Assembly (NCBI RefSeq): GCF_021648855.1
Contig: NZ_JAKJHX010000004.1
Coordinates: 45,070 to 78,418 of the forward strand
Reading direction: 5' to 3'
Length of the DNA stretch: 33,349 nt
Source of the DNA: Tychonema litorale BBK16
Lineage (GTDB): Bacteria > Cyanobacteriota > Cyanobacteriia > Cyanobacteriales > Microcoleaceae
Of the stretch, positions 1 through 7,904 are shown in pieces (position 1 is the first letter of the stretch; the number at the start of each line of letters is the position of its first letter). Made by a program: the position numbers and the translations under genes. The notes under the pieces were generated by a model. It worked only from the letters and a program-made list of their open reading frames with translations, searched no databases and had not been told where the DNA came from.

Positions 1-2
1 TT

Positions 3-191
3 TATGACCAACAGGGAGCGATTATTAAGGCTTCTAGGGAAGGAATAGAACAAGGAATAGAACAAGGAATGCGCTCCAAGGCGATCGCGATCGCCCAAAA
101 ATTACTCTCACAGCTAGATAATATCACAATCAGCCAAATTACCGGGCTGAGTGTGGAAGAGGTTCAGAATTTGCGTGCAGCGAATTCCTAA
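3..191 (+). CDS. C-terminal fragment of an Rpn-like PD-(D/E)XK nuclease/putative transposase
   Basis: An open frame enters from the left edge and ends at TAA 189-191, giving the last 62 residues of a protein. The fragment has a repeated EGIEQGIEQGM stretch, then an amphipathic helix and a helix-turn-helix-like tail with ITGLSVEEVQNLR. That tail is typical of the C-terminus of cyanobacterial Rpn-family (recombination-promoting nuclease/putative transposase) proteins, where a short EGxEQGxEQG helix precedes an 'ITGLS.EEI..L' segment. The catalytic part lies outside the window, so activity cannot be judged. The stop codon is only 2 bases from the stop of the opposing peptidoglycan-binding gene. 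Family assignment rests on the tail alone. Confidence 0.6.
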   Translation, partial: YDQQGAIIKASREGIEQGIEQGMRSKAIAIAQKLLSQLDNITISQITGLSVEEVQNLRAANS

Positions 192-193
192 CA

Positions 194-880
194 CTACTGT
201 TGCAACAAAACTGCCCAAGTTGCAGATCCAACAATACCATCGGCTGGTAATTTATATCGTCGCTGAGCGGCTTTGACAGCAGCTTGGGTGGTGCGCCCAA
301 AAACTCCGTCAGCACTCGATCGCAAAAACCCCTTAGCCCGCAGCCTTTCTTGCAAATTTCTGACTGCTACTCCCCGCATTCCTCTTTTCAAAACCGGAAA
401 ACTGGTTTGTGTCTCCTGAGAGTTAGTCTGAGAATTATCAACTGTTGGAATATTACTACTATCGATCGCACTTTCCATCGCCCCAGTAGCCACAGGAAAC
501 AGCCGATTCCAAGTATCTTGACCAACTACACCGTTGGGAGTAACACCGACAGTTTCCTGAAACTTAGACACAGCAACTGCCGTACTTTGTGAGAAAACCC
601 CATCTACATTGTCATCATAAAATCCCAATAATTTCAGAGCAGCTTGAAGTTCTCGTACCTCAGAACCCCGGTTGCCGAATTTGAGTGCGGGGCGAAGGAG
701 TCCACCAGCACCTATTTGAGCAATTTCACTATTGTTGCCCCTATCCGAGGCGAGTTGTAGTGCCAAAGCAGGAGTAGAGGCGATCGGGCTCATTGCCACT
801 AAACCACACAAGATCCAACTTTGCAGCCAACTCCGAACCTCGCGGGCATTAGTCCAAATTGTTGTTAGGTTTCGGGACAT
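194..880 (-). CDS. Secreted protein with two peptidoglycan-binding (PG_binding_1) domains
   Basis: 228 aa. The N-terminus has basic residues, then a hydrophobic stretch around 22-40 ending in an ALA-type site, which fits a Sec signal peptide with cleavage near residue 41. Two PG_binding_1 modules follow, at about 65-129 and 162-227. Each shows the family pattern: G..G..V..LQ..L, then D G.FG/S..T..AV..FQ, then a G.VG..TW..L ending. The linker (130-160) is rich in Ser, Thr, Asn and Gln. No catalytic domain (amidase, transpeptidase or M15) is present, so this is probably a periplasmic or cell-wall-anchored binding protein. It converges on the Rpn-like gene with a 2-base gap. The upstream region holds a heptamer repeat and a hairpin repeat. 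Confidence 0.85.
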   Translation of the reverse strand: MSRNLTTIWTNAREVRSWLQSWILCGLVAMSPIASTPALALQLASDRGNNSEIAQIGAGGLLRPALKFGNRGSEVRELQAALKLLGFYDDNVDGVFSQSTAVAVSKFQETVGVTPNGVVGQDTWNRLFPVATGAMESAIDSSNIPTVDNSQTNSQETQTSFPVLKRGMRGVAVRNLQERLRAKGFLRSSADGVFGRTTQAAVKAAQRRYKLPADGIVGSATWAVLLQQ

Positions 881-937
881 TACGAATTCGACCTTTGCAA
901 AACTGATCGCGATCGTACATCAAATCTGGAAGAAATT

Positions 938-993
938 GGGAATTGGGCATAGGGCATTGGGCATAGGGCATTGGGCATAGGGCATTGGGTATT
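938..993. repeat. Heptameric short tandem repeat (GGGCATA/GGGCATT), 8 units
   Basis: Eight units of seven bases (56 bp) alternate mainly between GGGCATA and GGGCATT. This is one of several runs in this window with the same 7-bp period but different sequence, as known for STRRs of filamentous cyanobacteria. Confidence 0.9.
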
Positions 994-1032
994 ATATCAA
1001 ATTCGTCAGTGTAGGAATTATTAGCTGAAATT

Positions 1033-1097
1033 AGGAGACGGCAGTGCCGTGTCCCTACAGTATTATTTTTGGTAGGGACACGGCATTGCCGTCTCCT
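1033..1097. repeat. 65-bp double-hairpin repeat, copy 1
   Basis: Inverted repeat with arms of about 26 bases that begin AGGAGACGGCAGTGCCGT and end at GTCTCCT, around a short AT-rich spacer. Each arm is itself palindromic (GGCA..TGCC). The same 65-bp unit recurs at 6436 and 7721, with a 62-bp version at 10555. Left flank ATATCAAATTCG... and right flank ...TTTCGATGCAA look like decayed terminal repeats of the same family. Confidence 0.9.
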
Positions 1098-1223
1098 CAA
1101 CATCATTTCGATGCAAATCAGAATTTAATATTACTCGCGACTAAATGCGTGACACCTTCACCCAAAACTGTTAGATTTCCCTACAGCAGACATTGAACCG
1201 CGTTCATTGGACCAAGCAACACC

Positions 1224-3155
1224 ATGTCCGAATCAACTAACACCAGAACCGCCAGCCAAATAGACATCACCAACGTCAACATCGGCAACTTCCAAGTCGG
1301 TAGCATCAGCGGCACCAAATACAACGACCTCAACGCCAACGGCCGTCCTGATGGTGGCGATTTCCCACTTCCCAACTGGCAACTTTACCTCGACCTCAAC
1401 AATAACAACAGGCTAGAAATTAACGAACCTTCCAGCTTGACTAACGGCCAAGGAAATTACACCTTTGCCAACTTACCAGCCGGTACATACCAAGTTAGAG
1501 AAGTTCAGCAGCCCAATTTTCGGCAAACTACACCTAACCCAGCACCGATTAATATCGCCAGCGGCACAAACGTCGCCAACATCAATTTTGGTAACAACTT
1601 TAACGCAGGGACGATCGCAGGTACAAAATTCAATGACATCAACAGTAACGCCCGCCTTGATGCCGGAGAACCGCCCCTAGTTAACTGGGAAATTTACCTA
1701 GACCTCAACCGTAACCAACGCCTCGATGGTGGCGAACCTGTTACCAGAACAAACCTTCAAGGTAATTATGCCTTTGTCAATGTTCCCGCCGACACCTACT
1801 CGGTGAGAGAAATCCAGCAGCCCGGTTTTCGGCAAACCACGCCCAACCCAGGCCCGGTGACTGTTACTTCCAACGCCATAATCAATAATGTCAATTTTGG
1901 TAATATCTTTTTTGTTGGCAACATCAGCGGAATCAAATATAACGATCTTAATTTCAACGCCATCAGAGATGCGACGGACCCGCCCTTAGTCAACTGGCAA
2001 ATTTATATTGACCTCAACAGAAACGGCAGGCTGGACACTGGCGAACCAAATACATTCACAAAACCCGATGGTAGCTACAATTTTGTGAATGTTGACCCCG
2101 GCAGCTATTTGGTGAGGGAAGTGCAGCAACCGGGATGGGTTCAGACTACGCCAAATCCTGGTGCGATCGACATTACTGGCGGTACAAACGCAGCCGGCAT
2201 CAATTTCGGCAACAACTTTCCCACCGGTAGCATCAGTGGCTTCAAATTCAACGACCTCAACGCCAACGGTATCTACGAACCAACGGAACCCAAAGTTGCT
2301 AACTGGCCGATTTACATCGACCTCAACGACAATAACAGGCTAGAACCCAACGAACCTTCGACTATCACCAATGCCCAAGGTAATTTCTCTTTCATCAACT
2401 TGGGGCCAGGGCGTTATTTAGTCAAGGAAGTTCCGCAGCCCGGTTTTCGGCAAACGACGCCCAATCCTACTCCCATTTTCGTCACCAACGGTACTAACGC
2501 CACTAACCTCAGTTTTGGTAATGTGTTGGCTACTGGGAATATCAGTGGTGTCAAATTCAATGACTTTAACGCCAATGGTCGCCTAGATGTGGGGGAACCA
2601 CCGATCGCCAATACCCAAGTTTACATCGACCTGAACAACAATAGCCGGATCGATTCAGGGGAAGCGAGCACATTCACCGATGTTCAGGGTAATTACAGTT
2701 TCCGCAATGTTCCCGTGGGCACTTATGTTCTCAGGGAAGTTCTACAGCCTGGTTTTATCCAAACTACTCCTCTGGCTGTGGTGACGGTTTCTACGGCGGA
2801 TCTCAGGGCTAGCAGTATCGATTTGCTGACGGGAGAGGATATCGGTAAGTCAGCTAAGTCTTTGACTGGCGACTCGTTGATGACGGGTGGCGATGATGCC
2901 GATTTGTCTGCAAGTGGCCAAAGGGCGGCAGAAAGTTGGCTTTTGAGTGGCGATCGTGGTAATTATCAAGAGGGTGATTTTTTGCTCGATCGACCTTTGA
3001 CCAATTCAGTCAACAGTTCCAGCGTTGTTCAACAGAATGTCGGTGTGGAACCAAATGCACAAATCAACTCAGTTGTCAAGACTGATGGCATAATTAATTG
3101 GGCGATCGGGAAGTCGGTTCTGACAATGGGTGCGATCGAATTGCCGAAGTTCTAG
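1224..3155 (+). CDS. SdrD B-like (Cna-B) repeat protein, five domains
   Basis: 643 aa. Five tandem B-type domains of about 102 residues occupy roughly 27-525, starting at about 27, 129, 232, 335 and 438. Each opens with G.I.G.K(Y/F)ND.N.N, carries two EF-loop-like acidic calcium motifs (DLN.N..D.GE and DLN.N.RL..GEP), and ends with GTY.VREV.QPGF.QTTPNP followed by a NFGN motif. These are SdrD B-like/Cna-B beta-sandwich features of surface adhesins. The last 115 residues are unlike the repeats and contain ASSIDLLTGEDIG. No N-terminal signal peptide or LPXTG anchor is visible, so any export would have to use another route. No cysteines are evident. The start is the ATG at 1224, with no strong Shine-Dalgarno sequence. 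The gene precedes a second protein of the same family. Partner and function are unknown. Confidence 0.85.
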   Translation: MSESTNTRTASQIDITNVNIGNFQVGSISGTKYNDLNANGRPDGGDFPLPNWQLYLDLNNNNRLEINEPSSLTNGQGNYTFANLPAGTYQVREVQQPNFRQTTPNPAPINIASGTNVANINFGNNFNAGTIAGTKFNDINSNARLDAGEPPLVNWEIYLDLNRNQRLDGGEPVTRTNLQGNYAFVNVPADTYSVREIQQPGFRQTTPNPGPVTVTSNAIINNVNFGNIFFVGNISGIKYNDLNFNAIRDATDPPLVNWQIYIDLNRNGRLDTGEPNTFTKPDGSYNFVNVDPGSYLVREVQQPGWVQTTPNPGAIDITGGTNAAGINFGNNFPTGSISGFKFNDLNANGIYEPTEPKVANWPIYIDLNDNNRLEPNEPSTITNAQGNFSFINLGPGRYLVKEVPQPGFRQTTPNPTPIFVTNGTNATNLSFGNVLATGNISGVKFNDFNANGRLDVGEPPIANTQVYIDLNNNSRIDSGEASTFTDVQGNYSFRNVPVGTYVLREVLQPGFIQTTPLAVVTVSTADLRASSIDLLTGEDIGKSAKSLTGDSLMTGGDDADLSASGQRAAESWLLSGDRGNYQEGDFLLDRPLTNSVNSSSVVQQNVGVEPNAQINSVVKTDGIINWAIGKSVLTMGAIELPKF

Positions 3156-3609
3156 GGTGAAGCGGCCCCGCGTGCCATCAGCCCCAAATCGGACAAAAAA
3201 ATCAGGAACAAATTAAATCCCGATCGCGTGATACTCTATTGTTGGCAACTTCCAAAACTCAAGCCAAACTTCCGGGAACTCCTAAGCTTGCTTGTAGACT
3301 AGAACCAAGATTCTGAAGGTTGATTAGCCATTTTAAAGAAGATCGAAAAATTAGTGATTTAGGGCAAGAAGAACTTGGCGCGCAATTCTTAAAGATTTGC
3401 GCTCAGATTGCCACTGTTCTTCAAAACCTGATATAATTGCCAGCGACAAAGCTTAAAGCCTTGTTGTGTGAGATAGGGAACATTCCCTCAAGTGCAGACC
3501 TATGTAAAATCGAATAGCGGTTTGTCAGCTATGAGCAAAAGCTGTTGGCAATTGACAAACCCATACAATAGTCTGTAATTTACGTGGATTTAGGTGTGAA
3601 GGAGAAATC
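3156..3609. other. Intergenic region between the two SdrD B-like genes
   Basis: 454 bp without a supported gene. Nothing coding or repeat-like stands out between 3156 and about 3540. The right end carries a promoter-like pair (3552-3581) and a strong Shine-Dalgarno AAGGAG just ahead of the next start codon, so the second gene is probably transcribed from its own promoter and not only by read-through. Confidence 0.5.
3552..3581 (+). promoter_or_regulatory. Putative sigma70-type promoter for the second SdrD B-like gene
   Basis: Consensus TTGACA at 3552-3557 is followed, after 18 bases, by TAATTT at 3576-3581. A start near 3588 would give a leader of about 22 bases containing the AAGGAG ribosome-binding site. 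Spacing and position are good, while the -10 is imperfect. Confidence 0.45.
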
Positions 3610-6273
3610 ATGGAATTAGAATTAGATAATGAGCTACGCACTGCCCAGCAACTACGACCAGTTGAGGTTGGAAACGCTTCTCTGGCAATTCTAGGGATCA
3701 AGTTCAACGACATAAACGCCGACGGCATCAGACAGCCCGGTGAACCAGGCCTCCGAGATATACCCATTCTCCTGGAACCAGCAGCAACTGCCAACGGTGT
3801 ATTCAATCCTGGTGGTGGAGAAGCCCTAGCCAATTCAGACGTTAACGGCGCGTTCTCATTCATAAATCTTGCTCCTGGGGGCTATCGACTCACAGAAACA
3901 GTCATACCTACTGGTTTCCGTGCTACTACTCCCAACCCCCTCAATGCAACAGTCGTAGACAGAAATGTCAACGTTTTATTTGGTAACACCGGAACTCCAG
4001 ACAGCCGGATCATAGGATGCAAATATCTAGACTTAGATAATGACGGTTTCCGAGATGGAGACGAACCGGGCATCAAAAATGTCAGAATATATCTGGATTT
4101 GAACGGCAACGGACAACGCGAAGCAGGAGAACCAAACACCTTAACAGGCAAAAATGGTGCATGGTCATTCAATGTAGCGGCCGGAACCTACAAAGTTCGA
4201 GAAGAACGGATCAGACCGGAAGTTAATAACGGACTAAGAACTGAGGATCGGTCTATTCCTCCGCTAGCCGAACCATTAGAAACAAATGATTTTATCCAAA
4301 GCACCCCTCCCGACAACGTACCCGCACTGGATGTGACAGTACGCGCCGGTGAGACCTTTGCCTGTGCTCAAGTCGGCAACACTCCGCTCTATCAAATTGA
4401 AGTTAACAAATTTCAAGACATAGACCGCAGTGGTTCGCGAAACGTTGTTAATGGAGTTTTGGAACCACCCGTTAACCTAGTACCCTTCATCTTGGATCTG
4501 AATAATAACGGTCGCTGGGATCAAGCCTCTGAACCTATCCAACTCACGGGTCGCAGCACAGACCGCGGTATCGTGCGCGATGGAATAGCTGTCTTCGGTG
4601 ATTTGTTTGCTGATAATTATTCAGTTTTGGAAATCTTCCCAGCTACATTGTCACGAGACTTATTGCCAGCAGGAACAACACTGCCAAATGAGTTAGTGAT
4701 ACCAGGCAGAACAGATGTCTTCAGACCAGCCAATTTCAATCTTCCAGTCGCCACCACGGGCAATCCAACTTTGGTTTCGGCACCAGGGCCACAGGCAAGA
4801 TTCCAGGGTACGATCAGCAGGGAGCAACCGCTGTTAGTACAAGACACAAACTATGCGCTCAGAGGAAACGATCCTAGATTTGTAGATACCAACTTCGACG
4901 GCATTCAAAACCCAGGAGAAAGGGCTATTGCTGCCACTGGTGAGCGGCCGATTTTTGCAAACACCCCTGTAGCAGTGCGTGAACCAAGCCCACCATTACT
5001 TCGCTTTTCTAATGTCAGACCTAACTCCGGTAATGACATCAATAGTCCTGTGGGCAACACTCGACCAAATATCACTGTATTCAAATACAATGACCTGAAT
5101 GGCAACCGTCGTTTTGAACCAGAGCAAGGTGAAGCCGGTATAAATGGCGTTCAAGTATTTCTAGATCTCAACAATGACGGTCGTTTACAGCCAGGAGAAC
5201 CTACACGGACGACACAAGATCTATCGCCCGGTGTACGACCTGATATTGTTGGAGCTGCCAATCGTGCAGGTCGAACCGTATTCGAGAACTTAGCACCAGG
5301 CACTTACTCAGTCCGGGAAGTCGTACCCGCTGGTTTTTCGCCTTCTACAGCAGACAATGTTTCGGTGTCTCTGAGCGGTCAGGATGCTGATGTTACTTTT
5401 GCCAACACACCCAACAGCAAAATCACTGGTTGTAAATTCGAGGACTTTAACCAAAACGGTTATCGAGATGGCAATGAGCCCGCTATTGCTAATGTCACCA
5501 TTTTTATCGATAGCAATCGTGATGGTGTGTTGCAAGCCAATGAACCCACCACTACTTCCGATCGATTTGGTACTTTTTCATTCGGCAATTTGCGTCCCGG
5601 CAATTACAGCCTCCGAGAAGTAACACCTCCTGGTTTCTTCCAAACAACTCAACCGCTAGATATTTCTCTAGGCCCTAATCAAGTCTTTACCTGTGCTTTA
5701 GTCGGCAACTCCCGGTACTATGACCTGAAAGTTCCTAAATTCCGGGATGATAACCGGAACGGTGTCAGGGATGGAAACGAAGTGCCTCTTGCTGGCATCC
5801 CGTTTGTTTTGGATTTAAACAAAAACGGTCGCTTCGATAGAGGAGTTGATAGTGAGGTCGTGAGGACTGATGCTAATGGTATCGCTCTGTTTCCTGATTT
5901 ATTGCCCGGTACTTACTCGGTTTTGGAAGTTTTTAACGACCCAACTGTTCCTAACTCTTTCCCGATCCAAACTGGTCCTAATCCGGTTAGCTTTAATGTG
6001 CCGGATCCTAATAACCAGTACACAATGCCTTCGCCACCAAGACCATCGCAAGCCAGAACTGCTGCTAGTCTCGATCCTCTGACTGAAGGTGGACTTGATG
6101 CTACGGTTAAGGCCAGCAGCATTGATACCAGCTTGATCGCAGGTGATGCAGGTATTAGCTTTGTTGATGATATGAGCTTGAGCAGCACAGCCAGCGCACT
6201 AACTGTAGTGTTACCTGAAGACAAGAAGGATTTACTATTAGGTGCTCCTGCTAGTTCTCCGACTGGTTTCTAA
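3610..6273 (+). CDS. SdrD B-like (Cna-B) repeat protein, six domains in a duplicated three-domain block
   Basis: 887 aa, with a strong Shine-Dalgarno AAGGAG ahead of ATG 3610. Six B-type domains begin near residues 27, 134, 264, 488, 605 and 706, each with a K(F/Y).D.(N/D).(N/D)G opening and a calcium-type DLN.NG...GEP loop. Domains 1-3 and 4-6 match in order. Domains 2 and 5 open with GCK(Y/F) and close with F(A/T)CA.VGN, and domains 3 and 6 close with YSVLE(I/V)F. The only four cysteines seen (137, 252, 608, 695) sit at equivalent places in domains 2 and 5. Segment 345-485 is a less regular linker. The C-terminus holds KASSID, echoing RASSID in the upstream homologue. No signal peptide or sortase motif is seen. 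It is probably a calcium-stabilised extracellular or surface protein. A terminator follows at 6336. Confidence 0.85.
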   Translation: MELELDNELRTAQQLRPVEVGNASLAILGIKFNDINADGIRQPGEPGLRDIPILLEPAATANGVFNPGGGEALANSDVNGAFSFINLAPGGYRLTETVIPTGFRATTPNPLNATVVDRNVNVLFGNTGTPDSRIIGCKYLDLDNDGFRDGDEPGIKNVRIYLDLNGNGQREAGEPNTLTGKNGAWSFNVAAGTYKVREERIRPEVNNGLRTEDRSIPPLAEPLETNDFIQSTPPDNVPALDVTVRAGETFACAQVGNTPLYQIEVNKFQDIDRSGSRNVVNGVLEPPVNLVPFILDLNNNGRWDQASEPIQLTGRSTDRGIVRDGIAVFGDLFADNYSVLEIFPATLSRDLLPAGTTLPNELVIPGRTDVFRPANFNLPVATTGNPTLVSAPGPQARFQGTISREQPLLVQDTNYALRGNDPRFVDTNFDGIQNPGERAIAATGERPIFANTPVAVREPSPPLLRFSNVRPNSGNDINSPVGNTRPNITVFKYNDLNGNRRFEPEQGEAGINGVQVFLDLNNDGRLQPGEPTRTTQDLSPGVRPDIVGAANRAGRTVFENLAPGTYSVREVVPAGFSPSTADNVSVSLSGQDADVTFANTPNSKITGCKFEDFNQNGYRDGNEPAIANVTIFIDSNRDGVLQANEPTTTSDRFGTFSFGNLRPGNYSLREVTPPGFFQTTQPLDISLGPNQVFTCALVGNSRYYDLKVPKFRDDNRNGVRDGNEVPLAGIPFVLDLNKNGRFDRGVDSEVVRTDANGIALFPDLLPGTYSVLEVFNDPTVPNSFPIQTGPNPVSFNVPDPNNQYTMPSPPRPSQARTAASLDPLTEGGLDATVKASSIDTSLIAGDAGISFVDDMSLSSTASALTVVLPEDKKDLLLGAPASSPTGF

Positions 6274-6335
6274 TCTTAAGTTGAGTCTCTAGTTGGAGAT
6301 TCAACTATTAGCAGTTAGGTAGTTTTTAGATAAAT

Positions 6336-6376
6336 CCGCCCTCCACAACCATAGGTTAGAAGAGGGCGGGTTTTTT
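6336..6376 (+). terminator. Intrinsic terminator after the SdrD B-like gene
   Basis: Stem CCGCCCTC (6336-6343) pairs with GAGGGCGG (6362-6369), followed by G and six T residues (6371-6376). It lies 63 bases after the 887-aa stop codon and ahead of the convergent hemerythrin gene. GC-rich stem plus T-tract is a classic rho-independent signal. Confidence 0.85.
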
Positions 6377-6390
6377 GATATCTTGGATGA

Positions 6391-6420
6391 ATGATATCGT
6401 TTCCGATTGCATCGGAATTA
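6391..6420. repeat. Terminal-repeat-like flank of the hairpin family
   Basis: The sequence ATATCGTTTCCGATTGC then ATCGGAATTA closely matches 31243-31273 and 25386-25415 and is mirrored at 7791-7816 and 16574-16602. Here it lies just left of the 65-bp hairpin at 6436, so the two belong to one composite element. Confidence 0.75.
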
Positions 6421-6435
6421 TTAGTACCCGAAATT

Positions 6436-6500
6436 AGGAGACGGCAGTGCCGTGTCCCTACGGTATTATTTTCGGTAGGGACACGGCATTGCCGTGTCCT
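6436..6500. repeat. 65-bp double-hairpin repeat, copy 2
   Basis: Same 65-bp inverted repeat as at 1033, with arms beginning AGGAGACGGCAGTGCCGTG and ending GCCGTGTCCT. It lies 21 bases beyond the stop codon of the convergent hemerythrin gene, so in RNA it could act as a 3' stem-loop for that gene. Confidence 0.9.
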
Positions 6501-6521
6501 CTATGATGTCTGAATGCTCAA

Positions 6522-7547
6522 TTAGCCAGCCATTTCTTGCTGCAAAGTGCTTTTAGCTGCCTTGAATTGAGTAGCCATTTGCTCCATTTGGGCTTCGCTG
6601 AAGTTGCGGCGAATATGAGGGAACATATCATTTTCTTCTTCTTTCACATGAGCTTGCACTGCTGCTTTGAGCTGTTGAATTTGAGCTTTGAATTCAGCAG
6701 TAGCACTAGGGCTAAGAGCCTTAATATGTGCGAGCATTTGCTTCATTTCTGCTTGCTCATCGTAGAGTTGTTGAGTTTCGCTGAAGTAGCTACGAATTGC
6801 TGGGTAAACAATTTGTTCTTCGGCTTCTGCGTGGACGCTTAAGTCTTTGTACAACTGACCGAAGAATTCTTGCAGTTTTTGCGGATTGTCCGTTTTTTCG
6901 ATTTCCATAAATAGGGTATCGACTTTGCGGTGATCCATAGAGATGATTTCGGTGATGTTCATCTCATCTTTGGTGCGAGTGACAGCACCGCCGATGATGC
7001 CACTCATGGCAGCCATCGCATCTTGGACGCGGGCCCAAACGCCTTGTTCGGGGTCTTTTCCAGTCAATTCACGCACTCCCAAGATTTCCATAACTCCTTT
7101 GAGTTGCTCTTGGTGAGCGCGGTTTTCAAAGTTAACTGTGTTGAGGGGAACAATGGCTGCTTCGATGTCGGCGCCGACTACTTGAGCTGCTTTGTGAACT
7201 AGCAGACCGGCCATTGTTTGTTTGTGTTTGAGCAGTTCGTGCTGAGAAACTTTTTCAAACAGTGTCAGTTCAGAACCTTTCATTAGTTTCTGAACTGCTT
7301 CGATCATTTCTGTGGTTGTTTCTTTTGGCTCGGTTTGAATTCCGTATTGAATGATTACGGTTTCTAAAACGCCTAGGTTTTTGCGATCGTCCTCTAGCAT
7401 ATCTCGGAAGCGATCGCACAATTCGGAGTCGTTACAGGAGTTGATGAACAATTGCTCGTTCGCGATGAGCAAGTTTTGCAGCGCTTTCATGTCTGCTAAT
7501 TTCATGCCGATCGCTTGGCGTTTGGTGTCTTCAAGGGTAGCTACCAT
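6522..7547 (-). CDS. Hemerythrin HHE-domain protein with N-terminal helical ferritin-like region
   Basis: 341 aa, all alpha-helical in character. The C-terminal half (about 198-325) is a hemerythrin HHE domain. The candidate di-iron ligands are in the family arrangement: His206 in DHRKVD, His239 with Glu243 (HAEAE), His274, and His300 with Glu304 (HVKEE). The N-terminal half (about 10-185) is a separate helical bundle with several His and Glu residues (for example HELLKHK at 103-109), possibly ferritin-like. Members bind a non-heme di-iron centre and are linked to oxygen or nitric oxide sensing, or to iron handling. Which of these applies here is unknown. A good AGAGGAGA ribosome-binding site precedes ATG 7547. 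The gene stands alone between hairpin repeats. Confidence 0.85.
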   Translation of the reverse strand: MVATLEDTKRQAIGMKLADMKALQNLLIANEQLFINSCNDSELCDRFRDMLEDDRKNLGVLETVIIQYGIQTEPKETTTEMIEAVQKLMKGSELTLFEKVSQHELLKHKQTMAGLLVHKAAQVVGADIEAAIVPLNTVNFENRAHQEQLKGVMEILGVRELTGKDPEQGVWARVQDAMAAMSGIIGGAVTRTKDEMNITEIISMDHRKVDTLFMEIEKTDNPQKLQEFFGQLYKDLSVHAEAEEQIVYPAIRSYFSETQQLYDEQAEMKQMLAHIKALSPSATAEFKAQIQQLKAAVQAHVKEEENDMFPHIRRNFSEAQMEQMATQFKAAKSTLQQEMAG

Positions 7548-7720
7548 TGGTCTGTTCTCCTCTGAATATCTGTCGTGTTCTTATCTTTAAAGGTATTAAA
7601 ATTTTTTGATAACTTCCTCTTTCTCCCGACTGATTGATCAATCTTCCACGTAAGCTATTGACTTTTAAACCCAAAAGTGGTATTGGGTTAGTGCTCAAGG
7701 TAGTTTAAAAAAAAGAAATT

Positions 7721-7785
7721 AGGAGACGGCAATGCCGTGTCCCTACAAGATTATTTTGGGTAGGGAGACGGCATTGCCGTCTCCT
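7721..7785. repeat. 65-bp double-hairpin repeat, copy 3
   Basis: Inverted repeat of exactly 65 bases, from AGGAGACGGCAATGCCGTG to GCATTGCCGTCTCCT, around an AT-rich spacer. It has the same length and layout as the copies at 1033 and 6436. The right flank at 7791 completes a composite element, while a left flank is not recognisable. Confidence 0.9.
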
Positions 7786-7790
7786 TTATC

Positions 7791-7816
7791 ATACCGATGC
7801 AACCGGAAACGATATG
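7791..7816. repeat. Right terminal-repeat-like flank of hairpin copy 3
   Basis: ATACCGATGCAACCGG followed by AAACGATAT is the reverse complement of the left flank seen at 31243 (ATATCGTTTCCGGTTGC...), which is the arrangement expected of terminal inverted repeats. Confidence 0.75.
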
Positions 7817-7904
7817 ACTTTTGTATCAACCAACGCCGATCGCCCATCTGTAAAGCGCTACTATTGTTAAACCCGAAGTTAACTATAGTTTAAGAAAAAT
7901 TAGC

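Larger units (their letters stand above)
881..1223. other. Intergenic region with heptamer repeat and hairpin element
   Basis: This 343-bp region lies between the divergent peptidoglycan-binding gene and the first SdrD B-like gene. It holds a 7-bp tandem repeat (938-993), a degenerate flank of the hairpin family (about 996-1031), the 65-bp hairpin itself (1033-1097), and a mirrored flank with CGATGCAA near 1110. Promoters for both neighbours must lie here or within the repeats, but no convincing -35/-10 pair was found. Confidence 0.6.
7548..7904. other. Divergent intergenic region with hairpin repeat copy 3
   Basis: 357 bp between the hemerythrin gene and the M16 protease gene. It contains the hairpin at 7721-7785 and its right flank at 7791-7816. 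Apart from the ribosome-binding site of the hemerythrin gene, no other signal was recognised. Confidence 0.55.

Noticed and set aside
284..592. Forward open frame of 102 codons
   Set aside because: It lies wholly inside the peptidoglycan-binding gene on the other strand, which has clear domains and a signal peptide.
849..1106. Reverse open frame of 85 codons
   Set aside because: It is a translation of the heptamer run and the hairpin repeat, with repeat-type peptides (PMPYAQCPM, RRRQCRVP).
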